The notes under the pieces: generated by a model
What the model saw: the letters and a program-made list of their open reading frames with translations, nothing else
What the model was told of the DNA's origin: nothing
Databases searched by the model: none
Assembly (NCBI RefSeq): GCF_038396675.1
Contig: NC_088931.1
Coordinates: forward strand, 15,734,501 to 15,798,500
Direction of reading: 5' to 3'
DNA from: Hydra vulgaris
Taxonomy: Eukaryota; Cnidaria; Hydrozoa; Anthoathecata; Hydridae
Length of the DNA stretch: 64,000 nucleotides
In this document: positions 12,640 through 26,648 of the stretch, piece by piece
Numbering within the stretch: the first letter of the stretch is position 1
Layout: each line of letters opens with the position of its first letter
Program-made: the position numbers and the translations under genes

Positions 12640-13560
12640 AAGGTAATAGCTCATTTGAGCAGCGACCATAATTCTATTTTTAGAAAGGAGGAGATACGTT
12701 CTGACGTCAGTTTTTCAATCTTGGATGCTAGAGAAGACCTTATTATATTTACAATACGTTTTTGCATCTTATCTAGAAGAGAAAGCACATCGTTAGAAGA
12801 GCCATTCCAACTATTACAACAGTATTTTATGAGTATTATAAAGGTAGATAATGCAATTGGGAGTAAGAAAATGGCGAGCATGATAAAGAGATTGCATAAA
12901 TAGTTTTCATGAGAGATCAACTGTGAATGCTAATTGTCAAAGAAAACGTCAAATTGAAGATTCAGTTAGAGCATTACTATTCAGAAATATATGAATATCA
13001 ACCGTATTGCAATAGTTATTAGCAATAAATGAACATAAAGTATAAGCATTAACATATGAATAGTTTGCCTCATGTCTGGAAGTTAGCTTTTTTTAATACT
13101 AAAAAACGCACCTATTGCCTTGGTCGCAACAGAGAGATCAGAAGATCGGATGCATGATCTAAGCAAACAAAAAATGATAATTTCTTTTCAAGACTGAATT
13201 ATAGAGTTATGCAAAGTGAGCAAAACAAAGCTTTAGATATAAGATTTTCAGGAAGATTATTAATATTGATGAGACACAATACATGACCAAGAATGAAATC
13301 TTGTGGTATCCCGGAATTTACTGGGAATAAAGACGAGTGTTGGCCTTCAAAGATGGTTTTATTACTGTGGTTTGAAGAAAATGAATCAACTGTTATTTCT
13401 TATTCGTGTAATTTTTTCCCTCAAACATCAGTCAGCCTTGTTGGACGTGAAGATGTTGAAAAAAAAATTAAATTTAAAAACTAACCCAGATACATTATAT
13501 AAAGCATTAAAAAAATATCAGTAAGCCAAATTTCATCGAAAGTCTTTGATATGTCGAACG
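12640..13560 (-). pseudogene. Non-LTR retrotransposon reverse transcriptase remnant
   Basis: Minus-strand translation from 13555 begins FDISKTFDEIW, the RT motif usually written FLDxSKAFDxVW. Near 13310 VNSGIPQ followed by ILGH corresponds to SGVPQGSVLGP. The last part (12920-12651) gives LIKYCCNSWNGSS, LLDKMQKRIVNI and ASKIEKLTSERI, matching the YCSHxWGG and LLDxxQKRxVxL segments after the RT palm in jockey/R1-like LINEs. Frames are broken repeatedly and the active-site YxDD is not intact. Confidence 0.75.
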
Positions 13561-13624
13561 TAATAGTCCTTGCTTTGCCGCTTCTATCTAATGTACCAAA
13601 GAATCTTTATGTTATAACAGTTAA

Positions 13625-13850
13625 CCCAGTGAAAAATAAAACCGCGTCCCACATGGGTTCCGCGTGGGTTCCGTGTGGGATTGATGGGATTTATGTGGGA
13701 CGGATTTTCCCATGTGGTATCCGTATGGAAATTTGTCACCTTAAACCCATGTGGGTAATCCCACATGGGTTACATGTGGGAACCATATGGTATTTACACA
13801 CATGGGATATCCCACGTGGGTTTCTTGTGGGATTTGCATGGGAATTAATT
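13625..13850. repeat. CCCACATGGGT-rich array with CCCAGTGAAAAA terminus
   Basis: It starts CCCAGTGAAAAATAAAACC, followed by many variants of CCCACATGGGTT and CCATGTGGGA in both orientations. The same outer terminus, inverted, closes the array at 20090. The repeat is itself palindromic, which creates spurious open frames. Confidence 0.8.
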
Positions 13851-14043
13851 TAAAAGCCGGAAACTAAAAAAAAAAATTTAAATCAACATTGCATTGCGTT
13901 ACGTTTATATTGTGTGAAAATATTTTATATTAATAAAGAGAATGGCAAGCAAGTATGTAAGTACCACGAATAATTTTTATCTTACTTTATAGAAATAAGA
14001 TTAAGATTTGTGCAAATAGACTTATTATTAGGATAATATAATA

Positions 14044-14909
14044 GTTATTTGAATATAGATCTTGAGTAGATTATTTGCTAACAATTAACTGATGCAAGTT
14101 AAAATGTTGTTAAAAACCAATCTTGCATGCATGGGACACTGCAGTGTCCCACAAAGAAATGCAGGTTTGAAAGTCAAAGAATTCCCAATTTTCTTTATTA
14201 AAAAAAGAAAAAAATAGGATGGAGATGGGTTTCTGTAACTTTTTTTATGCTCCAAAACTTTTAACTTTAGATATAATAAGGTCCTTAAGACTTAAGGGAC
14301 TTACGAACTACATTGACGAACAAAAACAGGATATTTACAGAAACTTTTTAATTTTTAATCTGGAGTACCACAGTGTTATTGAGAATAAAGCCTCTGGGTC
14401 CAGTTTTCAAAGTAATATGATCTAAGTAATGTTTAAATAAAATAATATGCTTTAAAATGCATATAGTTATACATATAACTCCTGATAGTTAACTATATGT
14501 ATAACAAGTTATACATATAAGTTGTTATAAAAACTTATTTTTTAAGGTTATGCTTGAACAAATTAGAACCAATTAATTCAAATTCAAGATTTAGTTAAAG
14601 TTCAAGTTAATGTTCTTATTTATTCAGTGTTTTTGTTAATTTTATATTTATTTGTTCAAATTTATCAGTTAGTACTATATTTTACTACAGTAAGAATGTT
14701 TATCATTGTTGAACGTGATTTTATTAGTAACTTAATTTTACTATCAACATATTTTGACAACACCCTTTATACTTTAAATGATGACAGCTTTACTTTTCTA
14801 TTGATGTTAAATTTATTACGTTTCAATAACTCAGATTGAATTTTAACTGAATTGTTGTAAGCTTTGAAGGGGTTTGTTGTATATCAAATGGTGTTGTAAA
14901 TAAAGTAAA

Positions 14910-14913
<4 letters not shown>
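14044..14913 (+). repeat. Left arm of a long inverted repeat
   Basis: About 870 bp that reappear in reverse complement at 16213-17070 with scattered differences. It includes the perfect palindrome TGGGACACTGCAGTGTCCCA near 14128. The arm ends GTAAATAAAGTAAAAATA and runs straight into a TA tract, like a retroelement tail. A 68-codon open frame at 14219-14425 has no recognisable domain. Confidence 0.88.
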
Positions 14914-17061
<2,148 letters not shown>

Positions 17062-17070
<9 letters not shown>

Positions 17071-17107
17071 ATATGAACATCTTAGAGAATGTTCATATGA
17101 TATTTGA
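17062..17107. repeat. Perfect 19-bp hairpin at arm end
   Basis: TCAAATATCATATGAACAT (17062-17080), an 8-base spacer, then its exact reverse complement (17089-17107). Confidence 0.95.
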
Positions 17108-17280
17108 ACATCACAAATTTAATAATATTGTTGTGATATGTTATATAAATAATTCCATAATAGATTATGATATGAAAATAAGATAGGATATGAAGGCAAT
17201 GATCAAATAATAAATTTACTTATAGAAATTTAGATGTTTGTTTATTAGTTTCAGAATATTATATTATGTGTGACCGCTTC

Positions 17281-18844
17281 CTTCTATAATTAAAGGCCTT
17301 GACATCGCGCAACAAAGTTGTTAAACTGAAGGCCAATTCCTAATACTTTGTTTACATTTTCATCTTTTAACATTAGACGAAAGTTTGTGTTCGCGCTTTT
17401 TTAATAAATCTTTAAAATGTGATTGGTTTATAAATTAGATAGCCCAACATCAAGACGATAACGTTGTAAGGTTCAAGGCGTTAACATTGTAAGGTAATAC
17501 TATTGTCAAACTAACGATAAGTTTTTTTAAAAATTAAAATGCCTTAAAAATGCCTTTAAAATGCTGTGTATCTCTTTGCAAGTCGAACTATCTCAACTAC
17601 AACAAAAATATCAATTTATACAGCTACAACTACAATATCAATTACAACTACAACAAAAATATCAATACTCAACTATGACAAAAATATCAATTTATAAATT
17701 CCCGAAGAATCTAGAGGAGAGAAAAAGATGTAGTGAAGCTATCCCAAGAACTGGTTTTATTGTTACAGACTATATAGCATTATGTCAACTGCATTGGCCA
17801 AATGAAGCACCTTTTGAAAGCAAATATGGGAAGCAACGACCTTTAAACCCACCATCTGTTTTTAAAATATTCCGCCTAGTTGTTTAGCCACACCAGCAAG
17901 TAAAGTTAAAAAAAATGTAACTTCAATCGGTTTTCGAAGCATTTTACCAGATGAGTTAAATGATTTTCTTAAAGAGGATGAACTTATATTTGACGATATT
18001 CAATCTTTGTTAAGTGATAATAACGATGTTATTGTTTTCCAGCTTAATAAAAAAAGTTTGCACATACAATCAAAAATGTACAAACTTGGTGTTCCATTAT
18101 TTATTTTAGTAATTTTCAATGATTATTTATTTGTAGCTAACCATAATGGCATAACTTGTAATATTTCTTATTTAGCTGTAAACAAGTTAAAGTTAATAAA
18201 AACAAAATCAGCTTTATTTGAAGCAGTTAGGTTTTTAAAAAATAAAGAAAGTTCGCTTCTGTCAAATATTCTATTCGAACACCTTAATGCTATGAGAAAA
18301 GTTAATGTTGGTGAAGTTTTATATACTTCAGATATTATATGTAGAGCATATGAGTATTTTGCTATGCGACGAAGTTTATATGATTGTTTGTGTATTGACT
18401 ACAAGTTGCCAAGTACAAGGACTTTAACCCTGTTGAGATATATTGATAAAACTTTTTTTTTGCTTGAATCGACTTTTGTTGGTGTTTTTTATTGTTGGTG
18501 ATTTTTATTGTTACCATTTTTAGCAAAAAAAAATTAAAAATACAGTTATCTTTCTCATATATAGATATATACTCTGTTATGGTTCTGCTTGTTATTGATA
18601 CTATTTAATATTACATAAATATTCTTAATGAAATTTGAAATACGAAAGGCATGATTATCTTTTAACAATTTTTTGGTTTTCTTTTTATATTTCCGTTTTT
18701 ACTAGAGATTATTATTAGAAAACATAGACTGCCATTAAACCCTACCTAATATAAAAATATATCAATATAAGTAAAAGTGAAAGTTTAATCGGCCTTCAGT
18801 TTTTACGGCATTTTGCGCGATGTTAAGGCCTATTATTATAGAAG
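17281..18844 (+). mobile_element. THAP/P-element-like DNA transposon, internally short
   Basis: The left end reads CTTCTATAATTAAAGGCCTT; the reverse complement of the right end reads CTTCTATAATAATAGGCCTT. Both continue into ACATCGCGCAA and further inside into ACTGAAGGCC. The unit is 1,564 bp and holds a single broken THAP-domain gene. A full P-like transposase gene would be longer, so the element is probably a deletion derivative. The exact outer boundary and target duplication are unclear. Confidence 0.78.
17550..18501 (+). pseudogene. THAP-domain / P-like transposase N-terminal remnant
   Basis: An ATG at 17550 opens MPLKCCVSLCKSNYLNY, a typical THAP start with its Cys pair. After a CAA-rich repeat expansion (17590-17690) the protein resumes in another frame with IYKFPKNLEERKR, ending with LCQLHWP, the Cys/His-x-W-P half of a C2CH THAP finger. 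A further frame (about 17890-18501) reads YEYFAMRRSLYDCLC and KLPSTRTLTLL, which resembles the SxSLYxxLRxxxxLPSxRTLxRI segment of THAP9/P-type proteins. The RNase H-like catalytic part is missing. Frame changes make it non-functional. Confidence 0.68.
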
Positions 18845-19108
18845 TCTACATCATCGAAAAAGTAGGTTTTTACATTTTTGTTTTTGTTTTTTTGTTTAAC
18901 TACTTATCCTTATTGATCACTTTTTTTCAGGATTCTCCTCATGGGTTCAAGCTCATTACGCATAATATGTGTTCAATTACGCATAATACGTTTGTCATTG
19001 TAAGTAATAAATTAGGAAATAATTATTTGTGAAATATTGTAGTCATTAATGACTTCAAACTGGCTAATAATTAAAATTGCTCGACTAATAAGGTTCCTTA
19101 TTAAAATT

Positions 19109-19110
<2 letters not shown>
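18845..19110. other. Short gap, nothing recognised
   Basis: AT-rich with no coding signal. Confidence 0.4.
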
Positions 19111-19185
<75 letters not shown>

Positions 19186-19197
19186 TCCTCTCTCTCT

Positions 19198-19200
<3 letters not shown>
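19110..19200. repeat. (CT)n microsatellite
   Basis: CT tract of about 90 bases with a few interruptions, joined directly to a TA tract. Confidence 0.97.
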
Positions 19201-19285
<85 letters not shown>

Positions 19286-19310
19286 ATTTATATTTATATA
19301 TATTTGTATT
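19200..19310. repeat. (TA)n microsatellite
   Basis: TA tract continuing from the CT tract, degrading into TTTATA variants. Confidence 0.97.
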
Positions 19311-19849
19311 TATTTTTTTTTTTTTTAGAAAATGTTTGAAGAAAGTTAGAAGATACTAAAAACATTGGTATTATGCAAGCCGAAGCGATTTCATTAATTC
19401 AATTGACAAAAAACGGCGTGTAAATCGCAAAAAAAAATAACATTTTTAATATTCGTTTTGGATGTATTGATTAATAGCATTTATTTTTAAATAAATTCAT
19501 TTTGCAACACGTTTTTTAATTTTATAAAATTTCGTCATAATAGTTTAAGGTAAATCCCACATAGATTATAGGTGGAAAACATCACATGTAAAAGATCAAA
19601 AATGCTACACGTTTTGAATACCAAATGGGATAAAGTAGCAAATACCAGATTAAGTTAAGCCTCTCTGAAAGCTTCGATGATTAATTTTAAATTACTATTT
19701 AAGTAATTTTTAAATTAAAAGAATTTTAAAAATTATCATAGAAGCATTCGGACTTTCATTTGTCTAGTATTGACTACTTTTATACCATTTGGATTAAAAT
19801 ATGTGGCATTTAAGATCTATAACATGTAGTATTTTCCACCTATATCCCA
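19311..19849. other. AT-rich stretch, possible inner part of array-bearing element
   Basis: No coding signal. AAATCCCACATAGATTATAG near 19553 is a diverged version of the array motif downstream. Confidence 0.4.
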
Positions 19850-20090
19850 TGTATGATTTACCACATAAAACCCATGTGGGATTTACCATATGAAACCCAC
19901 ATGGGACAAAATAATAATTCCCATATGGGTTACATATGGTAAAAATCCACACGTATCCCATATGGGATTTACCATATGGAATCCATGTGGGATTTACCAT
20001 ATGAAACCCACATGGGACAAAATAATAATCCCCACATGGGTTACATGTGGAAAAAATCCACGCGTATCCCATGTGCGCTTTTTCACTGGG
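19850..20090. repeat. CCCACATGGG array ending in CTGGG terminus
   Basis: Tandem blocks of about 105 bp carry GGGATTTACCATATGAAACC, a CACATGGGACAAAATAATAA spacer and TTACATGTGG. It ends GCGCTTTTTCACTGGG at 20090, the inverted counterpart of CCCAGTGAAAAA at 13625. Confidence 0.82.
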
Positions 20091-20124
20091 AACAAGTCAA
20101 GATAAGATATGAGATAATAAAACT

Positions 20125-20290
20125 CTAAAAAGATCTGAAATAGCTTTCAATAAAATACTCAAAAACCTTACTAATAACTGAGAGAAGACTTATTAGAAAA
20201 CACTCAAAAAGCTTACGAATATGAGAGAAAAGACTTATTAGAGAGATAACAGAGAGAAGAATTATTAGAAAATACTTATAGGGGTCAAAG
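20125..20290. repeat. Imperfect direct repeats
   Basis: Three diverged copies of a segment containing AGAGA(A)GACTTATTAGA and CTCAAAAAGCTTACGA-like blocks. Not coding. Confidence 0.55.
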
Positions 20291-20809
20291 TGTTGTCCAG
20301 AGTTTTCATAAATTGAAAACACGCGTTATTTTCCAGCAAGCAGCAAAACAAAATTTACTTAAGCACTTAATAAATAGTGTAGAAAGTATTAAAGAAAGTC
20401 CGAGAGATCATTTTTGCAAAACTATGACAGAAATGTTGTTTTTCTAAGTGAGCAACAACTCTATTAAAAATCCGAATTGATTTGGATGTCTAACGAGGGA
20501 TTAACCTGTTTCTCTGGGGTTTTATGCAATGTATTTTGTATACATTTTGTTAATTTTTAAATACTAATAATTTCAAACACCTGTATTTTGATTCAATTGA
20601 TTTCCTCACAACACCATATACAATAAATAGACAACAAACGAGAAGAAGCAGCGTAAGACTAACAAAAGCTTGTGATTTTTTTGCCAATTTTTGTTAATAA
20701 AGAAGATCCTTATAAATAAAGATCTTTAAAAAGGTTCATTCTAAAATTAAGAAATATTGTAAAATTAAATAAAGAATAAAAACAAAGATGTTAAAGATTT
20801 TTTTACTGT

Positions 20810-21412
20810 CAAACATGGTGTATCATAATAAAAGAAAATACCGATAGGCCACCTAGAGGTGGCCTATCTGCAACTGTTAATGCAGTTCTTAATGGTGGTA
20901 CAGTTTATTGTGTATCTAAAGAGGGGGGAATACACTTAATGAGACTTAAGACATATAAAAAAAAGTGTCAATTAAATCCAAATACAGTCTGCAAACCTAA
21001 GTTTTTTACCGTGCAAATCTTTACCAACAAAGAAGCAACGTCTTTATCAGATTATCTTTCAAGGGCTTCAAAATTTCATTATGGATTGTCAACCAATACA
21101 GCACGAAAACTTGCCTATGAATTTGCAATTACTTTTTAAGCGCATTTCTAAATCGTGGAAAAGTTCATAAATCACTGGGAAACAGTGGCTTTGTGGTTTT
21201 ATGTTACGTAGGAATGAGTTATCTTTACGATATCCATAAGCTACTAGTACCGCATGAGCAACTGCTTTTAATAGTTATACAGTTGGAGAATTTTTCTCCA
21301 ATCTAAAATATTTACATCTGCGAAAAAAGTTTCAGCCACAAAACATTTATAATGTTGATGAGACAGGTCTCACAACTGTTCAAAAAGCAGTATAATGTTC
21401 AGCTAAATTCCT
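20810..21412 (+). pseudogene. Decayed pogo/Tigger transposase fragment
   Basis: Around 20845-20935 the translation gives RPPRGGLSATVNAVLNGG, matching the N-terminal HTH area (compare NDKIKSALDIIKMG in the 59-kb copy). At 20939-21139 YLSRASKFHYGLSTNTARKLAYEFA corresponds to LTTIDVRRLAYDFAKQ in that copy. Near 21350 YNVDETGLTTVQK is the first catalytic Asp region. The HTH-to-catalytic spacing is right, but stops and frameshifts abound and nothing C-terminal remains. Confidence 0.75.
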
Positions 21413-21763
21413 CAACTTATAAAGAAATTGAATATGCTCTAAAAATACATTTAACTTGGACACCACTGTAAGGCAGAAATTGGAGGCAGTTTTTTTTTTC
21501 TGTTATCCAGCCTGAAAAAAACTTATCTCGCACAACAAACACTGTTTTTGCTGTATGTTTTTTTTATTTTCAACTTGCGCAAGTTTTTGTGTTGAACTGC
21601 AAATCGGTGGAACTGCAACCGAATCTGTGTCTTGAGGACAGAATACTTTTGTTTCGTTCGTTTATTTTTTTTTTTACAGTAACATTTTATCATATTATAT
21701 GCAAATAATTTTTTCATTTTTTTATATTCCGAATTATATTATAAAAAAACAAATTTTTTACCT
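21413..21763. other. AT-rich stretch before the virus-like block
   Basis: Poly-T runs and no coding. I could not find a terminal inverted repeat that would mark the left edge of the block. Confidence 0.4.
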
Positions 21764-22130
21764 TTAAGTATTTTTTGTCAACACCCATATATATATACGT
21801 TGTCCAGCGCGTCCTTTTTTTATATTTGCCGCATTTCTTTTATAAGTTGATTTTGTTTTACGTTTACAAAATAACATATTCCTACACTCCATTGGGGCAA
21901 TTACAACTCGAGGATTCCAACTCGGAACGTGTCGCAAACTACCCTCTAATGCTAAATTTGTCAAACTACGACTCCCCATATTCGCTTTTAACTGGGCATC
22001 TAGTTGTCGTCGTCCTTCGGGGGTCATCCTTTGAGTCTCATTTTCACGTCTATACTTTTCTTTTCCCTTTGCTTTATATGCGGCCGGAAGAAGTTTGTTC
22101 TTGCCATTTTTTTTTGTAACTTTTAAATAT
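21764..22130 (-). CDS. Small basic protein, unknown
   Basis: An open minus-strand frame reads from about 22130 to 21764. An internal ATG at 22027 gives 87 residues, and the frame stays open upstream for about 30 more rich in Lys and Arg (such as KAKGKEKYRRENETQ). The C-terminal half is also very basic (CKRKTKSTYKRN, IKKGRAGQR). Local GC is higher than in the neighbours and base use looks coding. I do not recognise the family. A nucleic-acid-binding or virion core role would suit the virus-like context, but that is inference only. Confidence 0.45.
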
Positions 22131-22259
22131 TATTCTTTTAATGACTTTTTTTACTATTTATTTAATTTTTTCAATTGAATTTTTTTATATGTCATATTTA
22201 CTTTAATTGACCTAATAAAAAATTTCACTTTTTTTTTTAGATAAATAGTTAAAAAAAAC

Positions 22260-22710
22260 ATGGCAACTCAAATAACCAAAGAAATTCTCGATCAAATTAT
22301 GGAACGAACTTAAAACAAACACTAATTGAAATAAAACAACACGCGATTACTTTTACTCGACATCTTTGTACTACTTGTATTTGGCATTATCCAAATTATG
22401 ATTGGGAAGAATTCTTCAATAAGCAACTGCGCGATTTAAATATACCGCATATATACATTATTATCTTACTACATATTTTACTCGAACAATATAAAGATTT
22501 ATCCAATAAAACCTTTGATATTATTTATAAGAAATATTTAAATGAGCGCCATTTCGATATTGTTAATACAATGCAAATAAAAATAGCAGAATTAAATTTG
22601 TGTCCATATTACAGCTTTGTTGACTGCTTAGAATGCAGCGAAATTAAATACTCAAATGCAAGAAATATAAGAAATTGTTCTTTTCTTTATTGTGATCGAT
22701 GTTATAAATA
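22260..22710 (+). pseudogene. Small protein with C-terminal Cys pairs, one frameshift
   Basis: An ATG at 22260 opens MATQITKEILDQIMER, then a one-base frame change near 22310 leads into a long frame ending at 22710. That frame contains TRHLCTTCIWHYPNYDWEEF and ends with CPYYSFVDCLECSE and CDRCYK, several CxxC pairs that suggest a zinc ribbon. The total is about 150 residues. It has the same strand and style as the Cys-rich frame at 28144-28347. Family unknown. Confidence 0.5.
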
Positions 22711-22811
22711 ATTTTTTTTCGGCTTGTATTTTTTTCACATTATTAAATAATGAATTTAGCTTTTCTGTAATTGTAAAAAGATATGTATATTTGAAAATAT
22801 TTTTTTTTCAG

Positions 22812-22921
22812 ATCTTAATATTTTAAAAAACATAAAAGATATCAATAAATTGAAACTTTATTTGATAAAAGATTTAAAACAACAACGAAATCAATTACGT
22901 AATATTGCGTTGCAAAAATAA
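22812..22921 (+). other. Possible small downstream exon
   Basis: A T-rich tract ending TTTTTTTTCAG (a good 3' splice site) precedes a 36-codon frame starting DLNILKNIKDINKLK, Lys-rich, with a stop at 22921. A matching donor upstream is not certain. It may be an exon of the preceding Cys-rich gene. Confidence 0.25.
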
Positions 22922-23201
22922 ACAATGGAATTTACGCACACGAAAAATTATCAATTATTCGCTTTTAACAAAACATTGCTTTCAATGTGAAATGAAAAAA
23001 TAACTCTTTAATAACATAAAATATATTGTATTTTATTTATGTGTTAATTTTTTATATATATATATTACAATATATTTATTTTGTAGATATAATAATAATG
23101 AAAAAAACAAATTTGCCACACTGAAAATAATTGACATTCGCCACTTCATAATAATAAGAATCATTTACATAAAATAAAACATAAAATTACAACAATGAAA
23201 A

Positions 23202-23561
23202 TTACCGCCTCCACTGCTTCAATTCCATTGGCTCCAAAATAGTCGCCATGGATCCTTTTTCAAATATATCGGCTTTTTCAGTTGGAATCATTCTTTCAAG
23301 ATAACTTGAAAACGATGTCAACAGATTGTTTTGCGTTGCTGAAAGCGAAAGAATATTACTTGGTAACATTTCTTTCAAGTGTATTATACTATCCGCCTTA
23401 AATTGTAACGGTGGATCAATGTTGCGTGTTAAAGGTATTTCAAATTCGTTATTAGAATTAAATGAAATATTTGGCGCATCACTTTTTATTTCCGAAAAAA
23501 AAAACTCATGATTTACATAATTCTTTTTATAAATATCTTCTAAAAATAAATTTTTCTCCAT
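23202..23561 (-). CDS. Hypothetical protein in virus-like block
   Basis: A 119-codon frame from ATG at 23561, beginning MEKNLFLEDIYKKNY. It is acidic at the N terminus, with a later segment FKADSIIHLKEMLPSNILSL, and ends in WRR. It lies 3' of the integrase on the same strand, a few bases beyond its end, as in a compact viral gene array. It has no recognised domain. The frame is intact while its neighbours are broken. Confidence 0.5.
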   Translation of the reverse strand: MEKNLFLEDIYKKNYVNHEFFFSEIKSDAPNISFNSNNEFEIPLTRNIDPPLQFKADSIIHLKEMLPSNILSLSATQNNLLTSFSSYLERMIPTEKADIFEKGSMATILEPMELKQWRR

Positions 23562-23570
23562 TTTACAATT

Positions 23571-24783
23571 TCAATTTATCATAAAAATTACTTTCGTATT
23601 CTTTTAAATTATTATAGTAAATGTCACTTTCTTTCCGTTTTAAAGGATACATTTCTTCTCTTCTCAAAATAAACGAAGTAAACGGTTCTTGCAAACCTTT
23701 GACAATTTTGGTGGAACGTAAAATTGATTTGCAATATTATTCATTGTTTTTACTTTTATAATTTCAAACACTTTTGTTGTGTCCCATTCTGATTTTAAAT
23801 TTGTCGTGGCTTTTGCATATTTCAACCGTTTTATCTGTTTTATATTTTGGTAAATAAACTTGCATACCAACACTAAGCGGTTTTAAAATGGGAAGTTTTT
23901 GTTTACCCTTTTCGCTTTCAACACGCGATAAATTTTGATATTTAAATGTATTTCTCATTTTTCTTTGGGTTTGAAACAAATCAAGCATTCGTAAAGCTTC
24001 GCCTTTTTCATCAGGTAAATTCATTTCGTTGAGTGTTATTTTCGACAAGCTTCTTTCTTGATTATTTAAACGCTCTTCAACATCTGGTAGTTCTGTAACC
24101 CAATCTTTTAATTTTCCTTGCAAACGAAGCTTTTGATAAATTTCTTTTATACTTCAAATAACGCGTTCTGCTATATATGCCTTTTTTAAATTTTTTGATG
24201 CAAAATGTTGAATATTTTCTTTATGACACTACTCTGCAAAATCTTTATTGAAAAACTCTCCTCCCTTGTCTGTTTGTAAGTAAACAGTTTCTTGCCGTGA
24301 AATGTGTTGAAAAAGATATTGTAGACCTGATAAAATTTCTTGTGCATTTTTATGACGAGCAGCTCGTAAATACACTTTATTTGATACGCCGTCCACCAAA
24401 ACAATACAATAATTTCTTCTCACTTTTTTACGGTCCAAATCAAACACTTTCATATCGGCTAAATCACATTGAAAATAAAGTCCTGGTTTATCGTAACTTT
24501 GTTTATGAGTTTGAAAACTGTACGGTGGTCTCACTTTTTCTTCAAGAGTAGTACCAACTTGAAATAAACGACTTTCTTTACTCCACCGTTTAATAAAAGA
24601 AGGATATGATTTGTCGTCATTTTGAAATTTTTTCAATCGTTTTTTAATTTTTTGATCTCCATCATTCAAACGTTTATTTTGAAAACTTAAAAGTTCTTTT
24701 TTTACATTTGTTATACTACTTAAACCAAATAATCGACTTGAAATTGTGTTTATTCCATTTTGAATGAGGTCGTCAACTCTCAT
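23571..24783 (-). pseudogene. Retroviral-type integrase (rve fold), Polinton/virus style
   Basis: The N-terminal frame (24783-24229, 184 residues) contains YPSFIKRWSKESRLFQV, then YFQCDLADM with the first catalytic Asp (residue 107 or 110), YCIVLVDGVSNKVYLRA and TDKGGEFFN with the second Asp (residue 172). After a frame change near 24235 the HFASKNLKKAYIAERV segment carries the Glu of the DDE triad in AERV, followed by a stop near 24153. A further frame (24123-23764) encodes a basic tail with LKPLSVGMQVYLPKYK, resembling the SH3/chromo-like C terminus of Maverick/Polinton integrases. Additional frame changes lie near 23770 and 23715. The domain order is clear and the copy is broken in at least four places. 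No polymerase B or packaging ATPase was seen nearby. Confidence 0.82.
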
Positions 24784-26648
24784 TGTCGTTCAATAGATGT
24801 ATTTTTTACGTCTTCAAGTATATTTGTGTTAACTTTTACAACTTTAGTTTCTTGAGTTTTTTCTTCGGGTTTTTCTTCCGGTTTTTCTTCGTTAACCATT
24901 GGCAGTTCTACTGGATTTTCATCCACACTAAATTGACTTGGTTCTTCTATTTGAGAAGTTTCAGTTGTAAAAAAAGAACCGTATTTATTTGGAGTAGATG
25001 TTATTGGTATTGAACTGCGAGTAATTCTACCAGCTGTTATCGGTTTAGTGATCGTGGCAAAATCTTGGTTCTTTGGAAAATTTTTCAAAATAAACAGCAA
25101 AAAGACGGACTTGCATTTCACCATTAAATAGTCGTATGTAATTTTCAATCATAATATTTAATAATTCAACTTTATTTGAATATAAAACACTTAATATCAA
25201 AACAGTTTCAATACGTGCTTGCATCATAACATTTTGAGTTTCACTAAAAATATTTTCAATATTATCGACAACATGTTGAAGAAATGTTTGATCGGCAATA
25301 CGAGTTTTTAAATTTTCATAAAATCGAACAGAATCTCTATAAGCATAAAATGGCAGTTTATGATCAACAAAAAACATTCGAGCTACCATATAAATAAGTA
25401 ACCATCCTGTTCTTGAATTTAATTTAACGTCATCATAAGTATAATACAATTCATGAAATTCTTCATATAAAAGTTCATTTACATTTTCTTCTTCCATTGC
25501 CAAAACTTCGGTTATATCTTGACTTGCTTCTCCATAACCAATTGAAACTCGTTTTACCCAATGATCTAATGCATTTTCAGTTAAATTTATCAATTCTTGT
25601 GTAACTTTTGAATCAAAGGTTGAATTTAATTCGAGTAAAGGAGTCGCAGTTGCGTATGATGTGCTGATTGAAAAAATAGGTTCTTCTTTTTTCTGAATTT
25701 GATCTAAAGTCACATCGTTCCATTTTGTTGTGTCTCGGAATTTTATATTACCACCAATGCCAACATTTAAAATTTTTGAAAAGGGTAAATACACCAAATT
25801 TAATTTTTCAAAAAAAGCAACTTTACCCGGATCACTTATATGCGCGTTAAGAAGTGAAAAAAACATTGTTTGCTTCTTGCATCACAATTGGGTCTGATAA
25901 TCTTACCATTACAAAACAATTTTGCTTGTGTGACTGTGAATCCGATTTTATTTATCAAAGATAAATCTTCTCCGTTAGCAATTGGTCTTGAAATTTCAAA
26001 TATATCTTCATTTTTTCGCGCAATGTCAATTTGGATTTAAATTTTTTTACCTTTACCCCAATAATCTGAAATGTCAAAACATTTATCTAAGGCATATAAA
26101 GGTACGTTAATTGTATATCCATCTTGGACCATAGTAGCAGTGGAAGTACCAGCCGTATTAAAAACAAGTCTTTCTTCTAATGCTTTTTGAAAATTAGGCT
26201 TTGTGGTTGCATTTGGGACAATCGAGACATAACCAGCACCAGTGGGTACAATAGTAGGACCATTAATGTGATCTAGAGTTTGTTGGCGTGTTGGAAGAGT
26301 CGCCATATCTTCACTCTGCGCTTGATAAGCATTAAAGGTTACTAATGAATTTTTCGAATCTATTCTATTACTATTCATTGTGAGATTATAATAACTGTTG
26401 AGATAAGGAGAAGGCAAATTTGTCCGTTCGCAATATTCATCAAAGTGGTTTTTTTCAATTGCGTTGCTGTAATAATTTGCGCAATTTTGACTTTCTCGTG
26501 AGTAGTTTGGGAATAATTTGAGAGCTGGAAACAATTTTCGATTAAAGTTGTTACAAATCGAAAGATTATCAAGTAGAGTTAGATCGGTTGACTGTGCTAC
26601 TACATTAAATTTTGTAAACAACAATATGCTACACGACGTTATGAACAC
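24780..26648 (-). pseudogene. Long candidate structural (capsid-like) protein of the virus-like block
   Basis: Three successive frames read 26648-26037, about 26036-25890 and 25866-24780, about 620 codons in all. They are separated by an in-frame TAA at 26037-26039 and by frame changes near 25910 and 25090. The middle is rich in beta-type segments (YTINVPLYALDKCFDISDYW, then DIFEISRPIANGE), which reminds me of jelly-roll-type virion proteins seen in invertebrate genomes. The later part is helical (LLYEEFHELYYTYDDVKL, LLIYMVARMFFVDHKLPFY). The end is a low-complexity acidic/Lys tail with EEKPEEKPEEK. The size suits a major capsid protein, but no diagnostic motif is visible. The structural role is inferred from size, position next to the integrase and overall style. 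Confidence 0.45.

Noticed and set aside
12625-12903. Plus-strand 92-codon frame
   Set aside because: It is the antisense of the LINE RT remnant, which has recognisable motifs on the minus strand.
13551-13853. 100-codon frame and its antisense partner
   Set aside because: Created by the palindromic CCCACATGGG repeats read in both directions.
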